This document shows, one piece after another, positions 24,501 to 35,992 of a stretch of DNA of 64,000 nt. The stretch's first letter is position 1. The number at the start of each line of letters is the position of its first letter. The translations under genes were made by a program, and so were the position numbers. A model generated the notes under the pieces. That model was given only the letters and a program-made list of their open reading frames with translations, had not been told where the DNA came from and did not search any database. Source of the stretch: Owenia fusiformis (Eukaryota > Annelida > Polychaeta > Sabellida > Oweniidae); NCBI GenBank assembly GCA_903813345.2, contig CAIIXF020000001.1:45527885-45591884 (forward strand), given 5' to 3'.

Positions 24501-26649
24501 TGTAGGCAGAATCCCCACGATGTTTTTTCTCACAACGTGCATCAGTATCATATGTTTTAGAAAATGTACATGTTTGCGAAAAAATAGCTCAGAGGACAAC
24601 AGAATCGTCGATTTACTTCCTCACTTAAGTTACATAAACGGTTTTTCGAAAAACAGTTAAGATCTGCACTTTTAACCCAAACCGTTTATGTAACTTAAGT
24701 GAGGAAGTAAATCGACGATTCTGTTGTCTTCTGAACTATTTGTTCGCAAATATGTACACTTTCTTCAACATATGATACTGATACACGTTTGTGTTAAAAA
24801 ATGTCGTGGGAAATCTGCCTACAACGTGTAAAATAAGGAAACGAGAAATATTGTACCTTCCGGATGTTCCGACATTTTGTTACCAAAACGAACCGTTTTG
24901 GTAACCAGCGTCATCGAGTGGATCACCAGTGATTGCTGTGGTTGTCTTGGTGTAGAACTATTCTTTAATTGAAATCATGCAAATAAATATTGCAGTTATT
25001 GCTTAAGTATTCATATTATGACTATTGTACTTCCCTACTTTAGTGACCGCTTTAATTTCAGTGGTGAATTTGTCAGGACCCCGAATTTCGCCAATTCAAG
25101 TCGTCGCCAATTTACATTTATACATAGTAAATGATACATATGCTCAACAAAATCAGTGAAAATGTCAGTTGTTGCCCAAATTTGCAAAATTAGCCAAATG
25201 AAATTCCTTTTAGTTTTATTGCAAAAATTAGCCAAGTTAAATCTCATTTTGTTTTCTTGTATTTTTTAAATCAACCAAATGGTTGCCTTGTATAGAACTA
25301 TTCTTTGATTGAAATCATACAATGAAATATTGTAGAGGTTGCCAGGTTTAAATGTGTGTTCTTTAATTGAGAGCCATGCAGTGTTTTGTGTGGGAGTTTG
25401 CTCATTTGCATGATCGTCTATTATATAGAACACTTTTAAAAAGTGGAAACTGGCTAACAAAACAAATTATGTAGTCGTGATTGCCGCGAGACTCATGGGA
25501 TACGGTTCGTGTCGTAATGAAGCTTATATTATCCCCTATGGACGTTCGCATAACAGAGCAAAATGTCAACTCATTGTATCATATTTATTAAAAGAGCACG
25601 ACGAATATTCGAAGGACTTCGTGTCCAATTAACTTTCGCTGGTGTAATCTTACTAGTGTACATGTCATATGTGCCAGATATTAGCTCTAGACAATTCACT
25701 TGTAGCTCATTTCACCTGTTCTTTCCTTAATTATAAAATCAACCTAAGTATACTGTCCGTTGAAAGCTGCACTGCCAGGGAGTTCAGATTCAATTCAGTT
25801 TTGAAAAATGGGAGCCCGTTTTCTGTGATTGGAACTACGGTGCATATTTAATCAGTTCATAGTCATAGTTTCAGCTAATATTCAAAGATAACTTTGCAAA
25901 AATCTGAGCTCTTCGCTATTTTCCCGTTTCTCTTATTTTTTTACAAAATATCCAAAAATGACATGTATATAACGCACACCAAAACGACTCCATGATTTGT
26001 GCCTACTGAGTTTGTGTTAAATGTAGTTGAAAAATAAAATTATAATCATCACAGGGTGTGTACCAAATTAAGCGTGGCAGTTGAACGCGCAGCTGGGTAA
26101 GGTACAACACGAGGGTGATGAAATTTGAGCAAACTGATGTTTTCATCGTTTCAATAAGATCTGGTCTAGTTTCTAGATATTTCTATAAATGTCTATAATA
26201 ACATCATAGACAGTGAACTTGACAAAGTATTTCATAGTTAAACCTTCAAAGGCTCAGAATGTAGTATACGGTTTAACGCGGGGTAACTTAACGGTAAAGT
26301 ACAAGGAATTTGAATTTGCGTTATACCGGGATGTCCATTTTCCTTCTGACTCGAAAGAGGGGACATCCTAATAGCCACTTACATTAATAGATTTGATTTT
26401 CCCATTTTTATAATTCTGCTTTATTTGGCCTTACTTAAAACATTGACAGCGTCCTTTTCCATTTCAGCTAAATTCAGGCAAGAGTTCCATACGGCGTGTC
26501 CTTGTTGTTTCTACGCATGCAATAGGGTAGCGAGGAGAAAAGGACGATACGATAGCTACTCCTATACGTACAAATACTCGAACAACATTAGTCAGACTGA
26601 ACAGATGTCAATGTCGGCAGTCAATTCAAACGCAAACAGTGTTGGTTGA
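21176..26649 (+). CDS. allatotropin/orexin-type neuropeptide GPCR (partial, multi-exon gene span)
   Basis: Five exons encode TM3 to the C-terminus of a class A receptor expected in the plasma membrane, where it would bind a neuropeptide and signal through a G protein. Exons 21176-21569, 22289-22436 and 23421-23533 join in phases 1, 2 and 1, then splice to one of two last exons (24082-24257 or 26468-26649). Visible motifs are the SLERWYAICHPL end of TM3 (ERW in place of DRY, as in allatotropin/orexin receptors), TM4 VVIWWVSCVIYIPEL, a Cys in the second extracellular loop, the LWSRAIPTE start of loop 3, FAICYLPVHMLNILR in TM6 and SHWLCYFNSAINPVIYNFMS in TM7. TM1-TM2 and the start codon were not found and probably lie upstream of this stretch or of the window. 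The choice between allatotropin- and orexin-type rests on family resemblance only. Confidence 0.85.
22289..22436 (+). CDS. GPCR exon: intracellular loop 3 and TM6
   Basis: The acceptor is CCTTATTGTAG and the donor TTGAG|GTAATA. It starts GKGRVIANDRQAQSMENQ. A basic RRKAAKML then leads into TM6 (LIAVVIMFAICYLPVHMLNI), which carries the conserved Cys-x-x-Pro (CYLP) of class A receptors. Phase 1 in and phase 2 out, matching both neighbours. Confidence 0.85.
23421..23533 (+). CDS. GPCR exon: TM7 with NPxxY
   Basis: The acceptor is TTTGTTGTAG and the donor GAGTG|GTAAGT. It encodes YAGVLPRHESVDVLALISHW and then LCYFNSAINPVIYNFMS; the SHWL, NSAINP and NPxxY (NPVIY) motifs are diagnostic. It ends in phase 1, which both downstream tail exons accept. 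It was too short for simple open-frame detection and was found by continuing the TM6 exon. Confidence 0.85.
24082..24257 (+). CDS. GPCR alternative last exon A (helix 8 and tail)
   Basis: After acceptor TTCATTTCAG the split codon gives EKYRKEFSLACKICFKLC, a helix 8 with likely palmitoylated cysteines. A 40-residue Ser/Pro/Asn-rich tail ends at TAA (24255-24257). It continues the TM7 exon in frame (FMS-EKYRKEF). It aligns with exon B at K-[YF]-R-x-EF...AC..CF..C, so the two arose by exon duplication. The next clear AATAAA is at 24982, beyond an inserted foldback element, so the polyadenylation site is uncertain. Confidence 0.75.
24395..24931. mobile_element. foldback element, about 240 bp arms
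   Basis: The left end CACTGGTGATCCACTCGATT and the right end CATCGAGTGGATCACCAGTG are inverted. The arms also share GTTACCAAAACGAACCGTTT, itself a small palindrome. The centre pairs CCTCACTTAAGTTACATAAA with its inverse. At 537 bp it is almost entirely self-complementary. It sits in the presumed 3' region of tail exon A. Confidence 0.8.
24932..26047. other. intronic/3' flanking region between the two tail exons
   Basis: Repeated words such as GTATAGAACTATTCTTTGATTG and AATTAGCCAA occur around 24950-25330 (near-duplicate of about 50 bp). No further exon was found. An AATAAA at 24982-24987 could serve tail exon A. Confidence 0.4.
26048..26239 (+). repeat. 200 bp direct repeat, copy 2
   Basis: Same repeat as 20598-20797: ATCACAGGGTGTGTACCAAA, CACGAGGGTGATGA, ATCGTTTCA, GACAGTGAAC. 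It lies 229 bp upstream of tail exon B. Copies differ by scattered substitutions and small indels. Confidence 0.7.
26468..26649 (+). CDS. GPCR alternative last exon B (helix 8 and tail)
   Basis: After acceptor CCATTTCAG the split codon gives AKFRQEFHTACPCCFYAC, then a basic RVARRKGR and a Tyr/Ser/Asn-rich tail ending at TGA (26647-26649). Joined to the TM7 exon it reads FMS-AKFRQEF, close to the usual helix 8 of this family. Phase and alignment match exon A, so A and B are candidate mutually exclusive last exons. An ATTAAA at 26936-26941 is a possible poly(A) signal. Confidence 0.8.
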
Positions 26650-27298
26650 TGTAGAATAGAGTGGTGGATATAACAGTTTTGGAGACAGACTCCTATACAC
26701 ATGGTACACCCATGTTATTAAAAGTGGGCTTGCTATAGCTGATGATCGTATACATATTATAAAATATGATATAGCGACAAGAATTTAACATTCTAGCCTA
26801 GCCTATATTAATGATTTTGTGATCTGATCGAAGGTAAATCTATAAGAGATGCCATCGTGATCGGGGATAAATCTGATATACTGTATACACGTGTATGAAT
26901 CATATGAAATAACCTCTATCTGTATATAAACGACAATTAAAATACAATATTATTATATTGTCTTGTAATCAATATAACAACTGGTAGATTATGTTGAAAA
27001 ATGTGTCCTTTGTTAATTTGGAACAGTTTGCTGTAAAATGAACTGACGACTGGCTCAGTACGTCAGTAGTTAAGAAAGTTTAAGTGCACATGTACGTTGT
27101 AGGATGGGGTCAAATTCCAAAGCATTTTCTCACATTGCCTTTGTGATGTGTCAGAGTCTAAAAATATATAATATAAATATATATAAATAGCATAACCCGG
27201 GCCAAATATCACCTTAGCCATTTAGTAAAGGATATTGGGAATTGTATGCATCAGCATTGCATTTGCAGTTAGCTAAGATCTTACTGAAATATCAGTTT
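26650..27298. other. 3' flank of receptor gene
   Basis: Contains the ATTAAA at 26936 and TA-rich sequence around 27165-27190. Nothing else is recognised. Confidence 0.4.
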
Positions 27299-27793
27299 CA
27301 CTGGTCCCCACCTGGTTAAAACGATGTTACGTCTTTATAACAAAATGAATGAACTTCCTTCTGAGGAAATCATTTTCACCAAGAATTTGTGTCCAAATAT
27401 TTTACCCGTATTTATTATCATTAAAACGTTGGTCAGTCACGAGCAAATATATCCGACAGCTCCAATAATCGAGTAAGAATTTCTCACTTCAGCAACCAGG
27501 ACGTTATAGGACGATAACACAACGCAACCGAGACGTTGTAAAATCCGTCAGATAACGTCCTGGTTGCTGAAGTGAGCAATTTTTACACGATTATTGGAGC
27601 TGCTTGATATATATGTTCGTGACTGACTAGATTTTCAGTAACCGGATGTTACTATATACATGCTGGTAAAATATTTGGATTCCAATCGACCTCTTTGTTG
27701 GTGAGAATGTTGAAAATAAAGATTTCATCTGATGGAAATTCATCCATTTTTTTATAAAGACGTAACGTCTTTATAACCAGGTGGGGACCAGTG
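27299..27793. mobile_element. foldback element with CACTGGTCCCCACCTGGTT termini
   Basis: The left CACTGGTCCCCACCTGGTTA and right AACCAGGTGGGGACCAGTG are exact inverse ends. Pairing continues through ACGTCTTTATAA, through GTCAGTCACGA against TCGTGACTGAC, and through CTTCAGCAACCAGGACGTTA against TAACGTCCTGGTTGCTGAAG. At 495 bp it is nearly fully self-complementary, with no coding frame. Confidence 0.8.
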
Positions 27794-28258
27794 AGTTTGG
27801 CACATTTCTTCATGCGAGGGAAAATTACTGTAGTTCAAATCTCGAGTCACTGCATAATGAATACTGCATAATAGTATTTGCTGATTCTTACCTATACGGG
27901 TACATGTTTCGATACTTTCCTTCCCAGCTGGTTTTCCATCTTTATTCTCAAAGAAAAATCTCTCAAGAGAACTCTTGGTAATTTTAAAATCAGATAACTT
28001 CTCGAATCTTCAATTCATTGAAATATATTGTATATTGCAATTGTAACTTGATGGTGGTGATTTAGTATATCTAGTTTTGAGATTACCCAGGTGACATATT
28101 AGAATATTTGTGTAATTAGCAATTTTCAGTACGTACGATATCTATCAACTACTTTGTGGTAGCATTGTTCCATTGCGGATCCATTTAGTAAACTATGGTA
28201 GTCAAACATGAAGTATTTCTACTTCTATGAATGTTCATCTCTCTGGTCAGTACTAATG

Positions 28259-28403
28259 TACTATTAACAAAGTCGTTGATTTTCTTTCTTAGAGATATTT
28301 ATTTTTCTTTTGACGTTTCGTAGGATGTCCATCCATTCCCATCTTTATGCCAAAAGAAAAATAAATATCTCTTAGAAAGAAAATTAACAACTTTGTTAAT
28401 AGT
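28259..28403. repeat. hairpin-forming inverted repeat
   Basis: TACTATTAACAAAGTCGTTG and AACAACTTTGTTAATAGTA pair, and TTTCTTTCTTAGAGATATTT pairs with AAATATCTCTTAGAAAGAAA, around a loop of about 40 bp. A short MITE-like insertion. Confidence 0.75.
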
Positions 28404-28805
28404 ATGAAGTATTTCGCCGGGATGTCATAGTTGCTCATTGGCAGTTTGGACATTATGACATTATACCTATCCTTTAGTGACAGTATGTAATTTCAGAGTA
28501 TTCGACAAAAAAATCCTGCAGGGTAGATCTCGTGTAGAGTACATGTTGCAATATCGTGTTTTCTCATATTACTTCTCGATCCGCTATGACATGTTTCTTT
28601 ATTCTCGTCTTAGACTCGATAATGGATGACTATCAAAGTTCACCAATAATGGGACAGCGTAGCCTCATATAATAACCATATCTTGGGCAACAATTAACGT
28701 GCCTCTACCAGTTTATTTAAAGTAAAGAGTCGAGAGATTTAAAAATATAACCAACGTCTTCCTCTTCATCGGGTCCAACAAATAGTACAATAACGTCATT
28801 TCGAA

Positions 28806-28872
28806 GGGCAATATAGTGAAATATTGGACCGAGGGCCAAAGGCCCAAGGTCCAATATTTCTCTATATTGCCC
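28806..28872. repeat. short palindrome GGGCAATATAG..
   Basis: GGGCAATATAGTGAAATATT pairs with AATATTTCTCTATATTGCCC, and GGACCGAGGGCC pairs loosely with GGCCCAAGGTCC. A compact 67 bp hairpin. Confidence 0.7.
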
Positions 28873-30506
28873 GCAGATTGCTCAGGTCGATATAGTAAAA
28901 TGAATGCCTTCTAAACTAGCACTAAAACCCCTAGAACTGGCCCGGCAAGGTGGTAATAATGGTTATTTATTTACACAAATGGCAAATGCTTCTTCTGTAA
29001 AAAATCTGAATGATGGATGATAAATTAGAAAATTAAAGAATAAGCGTTTTAGAGCAAAATTAGTTTTATTTATTGAACGACCTGAATTTCTGTTTCAATC
29101 TTTATTTATTCATTTTGATCATCACATCATTATATTTTAATCATTATTCATCATCATTCATCATTTAGGTTAGGTCATTCGAGATATGCGCATTATGTAC
29201 GAGACCCCAAACTGTATATGCACATTGTACGATACTTATACACTTTATGTACAAGAACAAACTGTATATGCACATTATGTATGAGACTTAACTTTATATG
29301 CGAGTAATGGGATAGATGTAAGTTGAACGATATAGTCCCCCTTGACAAGCATAACTAGAAAGACTAGAATATTCCAGATGCATGGGCATAAAAATCAAGA
29401 TATTTTTCTTAAAAGGTTGAGCTGATTAGTAATACTATTCTTACTGAAAATTGTTTTTACTTGATTGGTACCTGTCATGAGATAGTAATTGTGATAAGAT
29501 AAGTAATTCCCATGATTACAGTCGGAGGGCTTGCCATATTGCCATACCTAGTTTCTTACGTATATCATTCGTAGTATTGTGCGATAGTATGTGGAGAGAC
29601 ATGGATTGGGTGATCATTAGTGGCTAGAAATATGACACTAACGATATGAGTATAGTAATTTCCAATGGATGATCGTATATGTTAAGCAAAGGCTGTTTTG
29701 ATGAGAAGTTACAATAAAAGAAAAATAGTGAAATAATCAAATATAGTCAATTCATGATAAACTCGTTGTTAAGTCCCGTTGTCAAAGTACCCCAAGTTTT
29801 GAGAATGAAACAAAAGAAACGATTAAAAAATCAACATTGGTCAATAATGCACAATAATTCATAGAGAAAATGTCAAACCTCTCATATCAGAAACTTTGAT
29901 GTAGCACATCACATTCCGTCTTAGGATGATGCTGGATATTATTGCACTACAGAAAAGAGCCACCTATAAGTAGATAAGTTAAATATTCCTAAAAATCAGA
30001 CATGGCTCTAATAGATGTCATCGCGATGAACATGCCTTCTATATTCGTCCATAATGATTGACATTCCGGTGTCAACGTTTAATTATAGACCGTACTAAAT
30101 ATGGTCCCTATATAAATAAATAGTACTGGAAAATATTGTCCGGGACTATAAGGCCGATGGACTATATTTCCTTAGATAGTTTAGTCTGTCTGCTAGAACT
30201 GGGTGTCCGGGGCGGACTTTAAATACCAAATTATGGTCTCTCAATAGTCACACCGGACCATATTTTTGAGTCATAAATGTCCAACAAATATTTTCTGGTT
30301 GTATGTCCACGGATATGTATATAAATGAAGTCTCTGTATAAGTAATACTTCATTGACATACAAGACCGTTCATGTAATACTGCTATGTCACCCAAAACCA
30401 AAGGAATTTATTCTTTCACAAAAAACGGGCGTGATGATTCCCGTGGTGCCATCTCTAAATGATTCAAGTCAGTGAATCGAGTGTAATTATGCATGACAAA
30501 AAATAC
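28873..30506. other. intergenic with short simple repeats
   Basis: ATC/ATT-rich simple sequence lies near 29110-29165. A loose repeat of ACTGTATATGCACATTATGT with TACGAGAC-type words occurs at about 29185-29300 (roughly 50 bp periods). No gene recognised. Confidence 0.45.
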
Positions 30507-30761
30507 ATTTATGGTTGGTTCAAAATGAAAAATGACAAATAACATACATCTTTTGAAGTAGGGGTATACAGAAACATACTTGGAAATTCATAAAAGGCCA
30601 TATCCCCAAGATTGCTTCACAAATATGTAACAGAACATCAAAATTATCATTTACACGTTTGCTGATAGGTTTATTGAAAATAATTAGCCAGAGGTTTACT
30701 TCAATTGTGGCACCATTCTTAGTAAATATTGATGAACATACGAATATCGAATGTTGACTAT
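30507..30761 (-). repeat. dispersed repeat, copy 2 (inverse of 18.8 kb copy)
   Basis: Reverse complement of 18760-19003: CATACATCTTTTGAAGTAG, CCAGAGGTTTACTTCAATTG, GAACATACGAATATCGAATG. The open frame in this stretch is carried by the repeat and has no family resemblance. Confidence 0.65.
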
Positions 30762-30841
30762 TGTTATTTGACTTGACCGTATAGTCAGCATAACGTCTAG
30801 TCAAAGTGGGCTCACAATAAAGTCGCCAACGCCATCTTTAA

Positions 30842-31300
30842 ATGACAAGTCTAAAGTCAACGACGGATACAACCTTTGCTTCTGTTTCCGCTGGTAATAA
30901 TGACAAATGGATAACAGCTGGTCCAAAAGGTCGCCACTCCCCTCCATCTAAAGTACCAGTGATAAAAGCAGTGAGCAAGTCCGATGCTCAACAGGTCATC
31001 GAAAACCGAATACAATTCAGATTAAAGGAATCAGAGAAGTGGCAGCAGGATACGTGTACGTTAGCAATATACAAGAGGAAGAGAACGTGTCTGACGTTGA
31101 CATTCGAAATGCAATATCTCAATACGCCGAAAATAAAGGCATTTGAGTGATGAAAGGTATTGAAAGCCGAAGTGGTTCATAACAGCAGAGTGTGCGATGA
31201 TCAAGTTGGCGTCAAACTGTACAATACCAGAGGATCATATTAGAGCAGTGATTAGTGATAATTTCTGACACAACTATCTCTTGTAGGATATGGGAACGCG
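30842..31300 (+). pseudogene. decayed retroelement ORF (gag/ORF1-like) relic
   Basis: An ATG at 30842 opens a polar, Ser/Lys-rich segment. After a frame change near 31020 the text continues VAAGYVYVSNIQEEENVSDV, then DIRNAISQYAENKG, a stop, VMKG, and finally VGVKLYNT and PEDHIRAVISDNF in other frames. This order (a V-Y-V-x-N strand, a D-V-D/I helix, an R-V-M strand, then a final domain ending near R-I-W-E) resembles ORF1/gag-like proteins of some invertebrate non-LTR elements. At least three frame changes and stops mark it as dead. The identity is from pattern memory only. Confidence 0.4.
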
Positions 31301-31308
31301 CTTCGCAT

Positions 31309-32629
31309 GTTACAGACGTCTATGGCATTATTTTTGCTTCTTTATTCATTAAATTCAAATATATTCGATATATAAAATATTTATATTCGCTAAATCATTT
31401 TTCCATTCGGTAAAAACGTTTATTTGTTTGTTACAGCAAATTAAGTTTTCAAAATAGCCAATCACTTAGTACTATGTGCATTAAAGGCCCAGAGATTTGG
31501 ACCCGGGTGAAGCTATTAATCAAGCTGTCACAGCTCAGCCAATCAGTGCTAATGTGGTCAGTTTAAATGTCCAGCATAAACAGAAACACATGGTCTGCTA
31601 CAAGTGAGATACAGCCTTATGCTATGTTTGTTTACTTCTAGACGGATAAGAGATGCCCATTGGCTGAAATTTAAACTGTCAGTTATGCTAATGAGCATAT
31701 TTACAAAAAGAAATTGTCTTATTTCACAAAAACTAAACAAAATTTTCAGAATTTGATTTGAAATTTATAGTCATTATAGATTCATGAACCACTGTAACAA
31801 AAAAGAGCTTGTAACTCATCATAACAATCTTGTTATAGCAGAAAGTTTGAAAATTTTCTCATTTTGTTTGAACTGGACCTTTAAACTGCCATATTTGGCT
31901 TTTGTGGGCTGTTCCATCTGCCTTTTATACCCGCTCTCAGTCTTTGAATTACATATTTCATTCGTTAAATGATATCTTTGGCGTAAATTGTTATGGTATT
32001 CCTTAAGAGTAACACATTATATGCACAATATTGAATTTCTATTTTTGAACCCTACCGAAATAAGTTTGCCTATATTTACCAGATGGTTTATTTTTCTATG
32101 ACATAGTTAATGCATTTTACCGAAAGCTAATTTGCTATTTACCGAATGCAATAAAGTAATATTCGATAACTTGCTTTGTTGTTCGATATTTTGTCACGTG
32201 ACTTCGAGATTTGCAAAATGGCTGCGCAGCTGTTCTACATAGTACAAATATATCACGTGACTGAAAGTCTCGTAAATTATCGAAAAATAACGAAATTTAT
32301 CGAATGTGGCATTCGGTATTTACCGAATATAAATAATTTAAATACCGAATGTACAAATAATTAATTGAATTATACGTGCGTTAAGGAAAACAAATTGATT
32401 CGCTGCATCACACAAATACATGTATAAATATCAAATGTGAATGTCAATATAAAGAACAAGTGAAACTATTTAGCGAATATAAATTGTATAGATTATTACA
32501 TTTGATAAAATAAAAAACAGTCGATAGATTGGGTAAAGGTTTGGTAAATTGTTTGTTTTATTTGGTATTTATGGAATATTAACGTACCGAATAAAGAAGC
32601 AGTTTAAACACCATAGACGTCAACGTGAC
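31309..32629. mobile_element. inverted-repeat element, about 1.3 kb
   Basis: The left end GTTACAGACGTCTATGG..GCTTCTTTATTC and the right end GAATAAAGAAGC..CCATAGACGTCAACGTGAC are inverted. Inside are scattered TACCGAAT/ATTCGGTA words (31415, 32125, 32320, 32340, 32590) that look like subterminal repeats. It begins right after the retroelement relic at 30842-31300. No transposase found. Confidence 0.55.
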
Positions 32630-33478
32630 AATAGAGATGTAAAGAGAATATAGAGAAAAGTATATAATATATTTCAAATTATATTGTCACCATTTATTCA
32701 AAAGATGACCATAAATTGACGATGTGCAAAATTTTCAGAATTTTATGATGACTGGTTTAAGAGAAACGTGTGTTCAAAAAGTTCACCATATCGATACCAA
32801 TCCTTTGTTTTTAATATTTTTGGAGGTTTTTGAAAATGCTAAATCAGGAAATCAAAAACCTCAGGCCTAATGATTTCGATTTCAAGATTATTTCAATTTT
32901 GTTCTCAAGTTCGAACACTTTCTTGTGTTCTCGTTGCGCATTTTCCTTTAATGCGGCTATTTCATGAGCTTTCTTCTCTATATTTTTTTGCATTTGTGTT
33001 ATGACATCATTCTAATCACAAACTGGCAAATTACTCAGAAAAATGTGGAATTGGATCAATTTCAAAATGATGCATATTGTTTATATTTTCTGTAAAGGCC
33101 GATAAATCTATTAGCACTTTCATCAATACGACGTTTTTCATTTTTTCTAATTGGGAAAGAAATCTGAAAACAAGTTTAGCTCGAATGAATATTTTCCTGT
33201 AAAATGGAGATTTTGAAGAGGTATCTTTATTAAGATAACCTTTGACACCAAATGACCTGTACACAATAAATAATGTATTTAACATTTCTAAATAAGTCAT
33301 CGAGATGAATGAATTATATAAAGCGATATGAGTTGATGACCAAAAAACGATTTGATTGTCATGATTTAAAAATTCTTGTATAGTGTTATATTAAACAGTG
33401 AGTAAGGTACCAATTAAAAATGTGAAATAAACAAACTCAATCTACACAGTTGGTAAGATGTTATCAAATATTTAGAGG
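32630..33478. other. intergenic, nothing recognised
   Basis: AT-rich; no gene or element border can be supported. Confidence 0.4.
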
Positions 33479-33555
33479 TTATGTCACTATCGTGGCATAC
33501 ATACCCGAGGTCTCAGTGATATATGGCCCGACCTTGTGCCACGATAGTGACATAA
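33479..33555. repeat. palindrome TTATGTCACTATCGTGGCA
   Basis: TTATGTCACTATCGTGGCA and TGCCACGATAGTGACATAA are perfect inverse arms around about 39 bp. It abuts the larger inverted-repeat element that follows. Confidence 0.75.
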
Positions 33556-33565
33556 ACGATTTATA

Positions 33566-35992
33566 ACATACCTATGATGATGTAGACTGGTCAGAGAGTA
33601 CCGTTTTCTTATAGAATTGACAAACAAATGGTTTCACGCCTAACCATCGACAAGGTACAGTCACGTGACCGTGACAAAATATGCCGTAGTACACTTTTGA
33701 TGTACAATGTCACTATTAACTGATTTTAAGCAACTGATCATAGCATCCGACTATGATGTAGGTTTGATGCAGGTTTCAAAAATAAATTTGAGGAATACAA
33801 AAAGGATTTCCTGTTTGATTTCGCGTGCATTCGATTTCAAAGACATTTATTTTTCTAATTACGTTAAAAGATCTTCGAGCAGTGCTCGATTTTTTTCGTT
33901 GTACGTCTACCCATACAATTGTTCGGTTGGAAAAATGTTGTTTTTTACACATTTCCTTCGATAATTTTCTCCCCTGACGTCTCGGAGTGTCGAATATTTT
34001 AATGAGAATGTGTTTCTCTAAACTGCACAATTTAAGACGGGTTAGGATTTAATAAATATTCATGCATTTGGTATAATTTAAAAAGTCAGAAATGTACGTT
34101 GTCAACTCACAGTATATGTTGTCCCTGTAATTGAAATTCATGAGTTATAATATTAAACATTGCAATGATTTAATTTCAAAATGCATTAAGGGTTTTATGC
34201 GTAACAAGTGATGTTCAACGAACATGCTCCTGAATCCCAAATACAGATAAACAGGTAAACGTGATTTTTTCGTTGAATGCTATTTTATTTTATGAAAGTG
34301 TTAATATGGTGATTAATATGTGACCATGGCGTGATATCTTCCGACCTTTTTGGCCACTCGGCGTCGGTACGTTACGTTATGTTTAGTTGCATTTTTATGA
34401 ATTTTAATAATCTCAAGGAGTTCATGGAGAGATCTACGATATACTAGCAAGATGACTTTCAAAATTTATGCTATAGGGTGTCCCGAAAGTATGGGCCCCC
34501 TAGGCAGACATATACCAATGTCTCCATAGTATGTGTCATATATCATTTTAGAGCTCATCCAAAGTTATTTTAATTTGCCGAGTATCATGGTTCAACTCAC
34601 AAATGGAAAAAGTTACAGGAATACAAAAGTTAGTGTTTGGCCAAAATTAAAGTCAGTTTTACATCAAAACAATAGTCGGTGTGTCTCCTTAGCCGCCATG
34701 TTAACAGCAGCAATACTTTCCATATATGACCTTAAACAGGCTTCAAATGGGGATATGGCGTTTTGTAATCCTCATGAAACCTTTTTAAGGCATAAGAAGA
34801 GTTTCCTTGGAGTATCTACCCTAAACGTCATCTTTTTAGAACTCAATAGCCATCCTATCTTCGAGAATGGCATCCATATTTTCTGTCACAGGGTCAGGGC
34901 TGTTTCCAGGATACTGAAATGAACTATCTTTTTGACAAAACGCTAATTTTTGAAATGCCTGTTACTTTTTACCATTTGAACCATTATATTTGGCAAATCA
35001 ATGTAACTTTGGATGAGCTTAAAAATGATATATGACACATACTATGGAGACATTGGTATATACTGCCTAGGGAGGGGGCATACTTTGGGACACTGTATAT
35101 CTGGAAAGTGCAGAAGTTCAAAAACCAGGTATTGAACACAAAAAAAAGAATTAGTAACATTGACATTTAATCATATCAATGACAATTTTATGGATTAACG
35201 GAAAAAATATTAGGGTAAATATATCCGATATGCCTATTAAATATTATTACTTTATTATCAAATATGTTCCTTACACGTACATTATAGCATTTCATCCACT
35301 GTAAAATTAACTGTGAATTGAGATCTGTAAGGCCAATGTGACAACATACATTCGAGTTGACAACATACATTATCTATTTTTCGTAGTAGCATCCAAAGTA
35401 AAAAGCGGTTTTGCATTAACTCTGAATGTATATTTGTATACTTATCGTAAGTTGTGTTAGTCGTAGTTTGGCTGTTATTTGCATAGCAAAACAAAAATTA
35501 GAGAGAATTTTGAGAAATTCAGTCAAGATTTAGAGATCCCTGACGTGCTGGGTAGATCTATAACAAGATATTGAAGTTGCTGAGGATCATTTAAAGTAGA
35601 TATGCATATTTGCAACTTAATTACAAATCGAATGCAACAACTACCTGATGATGAACTGACACAATATTGATCAAATCAATGCTAGTTCTTTCCTCGCTTC
35701 CTCATTCTAGAAAATGGCGATCTAAAATGGCGGAAATGACATAGTACATCAAAAGTGTACTACGGTATATTTTGTCAATGTCACGTGACTGTACCTTGTC
35801 GATGGTCAGGCGTGGGTTTGAAAATGATTGAAATGAGTTTAGAAAAATTGCTCGCGCAGTTTTAACTTCGATTGATTGGTTATTACGTCAGCGCCTTGAC
35901 CAATCAGAAAGTTATCGGGCGCGGGCTTTTCAAAACTTATATTGGCCCGCTGTCTTGTGTACACTTTGCACTATACATCATCATAGGTATGT
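33566..35992. mobile_element. 2.4 kb inverted-repeat element, host of a nested insertion
   Basis: ACATACCTATGATGATGTA at the left pairs with TACATCATCATAGGTATGT at the right. Internal segments also pair: CCATCGACAAGGTACAGTCA with TGACTGTACCTTGTCGATGG, and GTAGTACACTTTTGATGTAC with GTACATCAAAAGTGTACTAC. A second element lies inside it at 34474-35095. No transposase frame was recognised, so the class is unknown. Confidence 0.65.
34474..35095. mobile_element. TA-flanked element nested in larger element
   Basis: The ends AGGGTGTCCCGAAAGTATGG and TACTTTGGGACACTG are inverted; pairing extends about 100 bp through ACATTGGTATA and CATAGTATGTGTCATATATC. TA lies on both sides (34472-34473, 35096-35097). 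The open frame inside (34533-34922) shows no transposase motif. A non-autonomous mariner-like element by terminus and TA site. Confidence 0.7.

Noticed and set aside
24285-24660. Complementary open frames of 104 and 89 residues
   Set aside because: They lie in the arm of the foldback element at 24395-24931.
34533-34922. 129-residue frame inside the nested TA element, possible transposase
   Set aside because: No DDE/DDD motif, helix-turn-helix or similarity to transposases can be seen.
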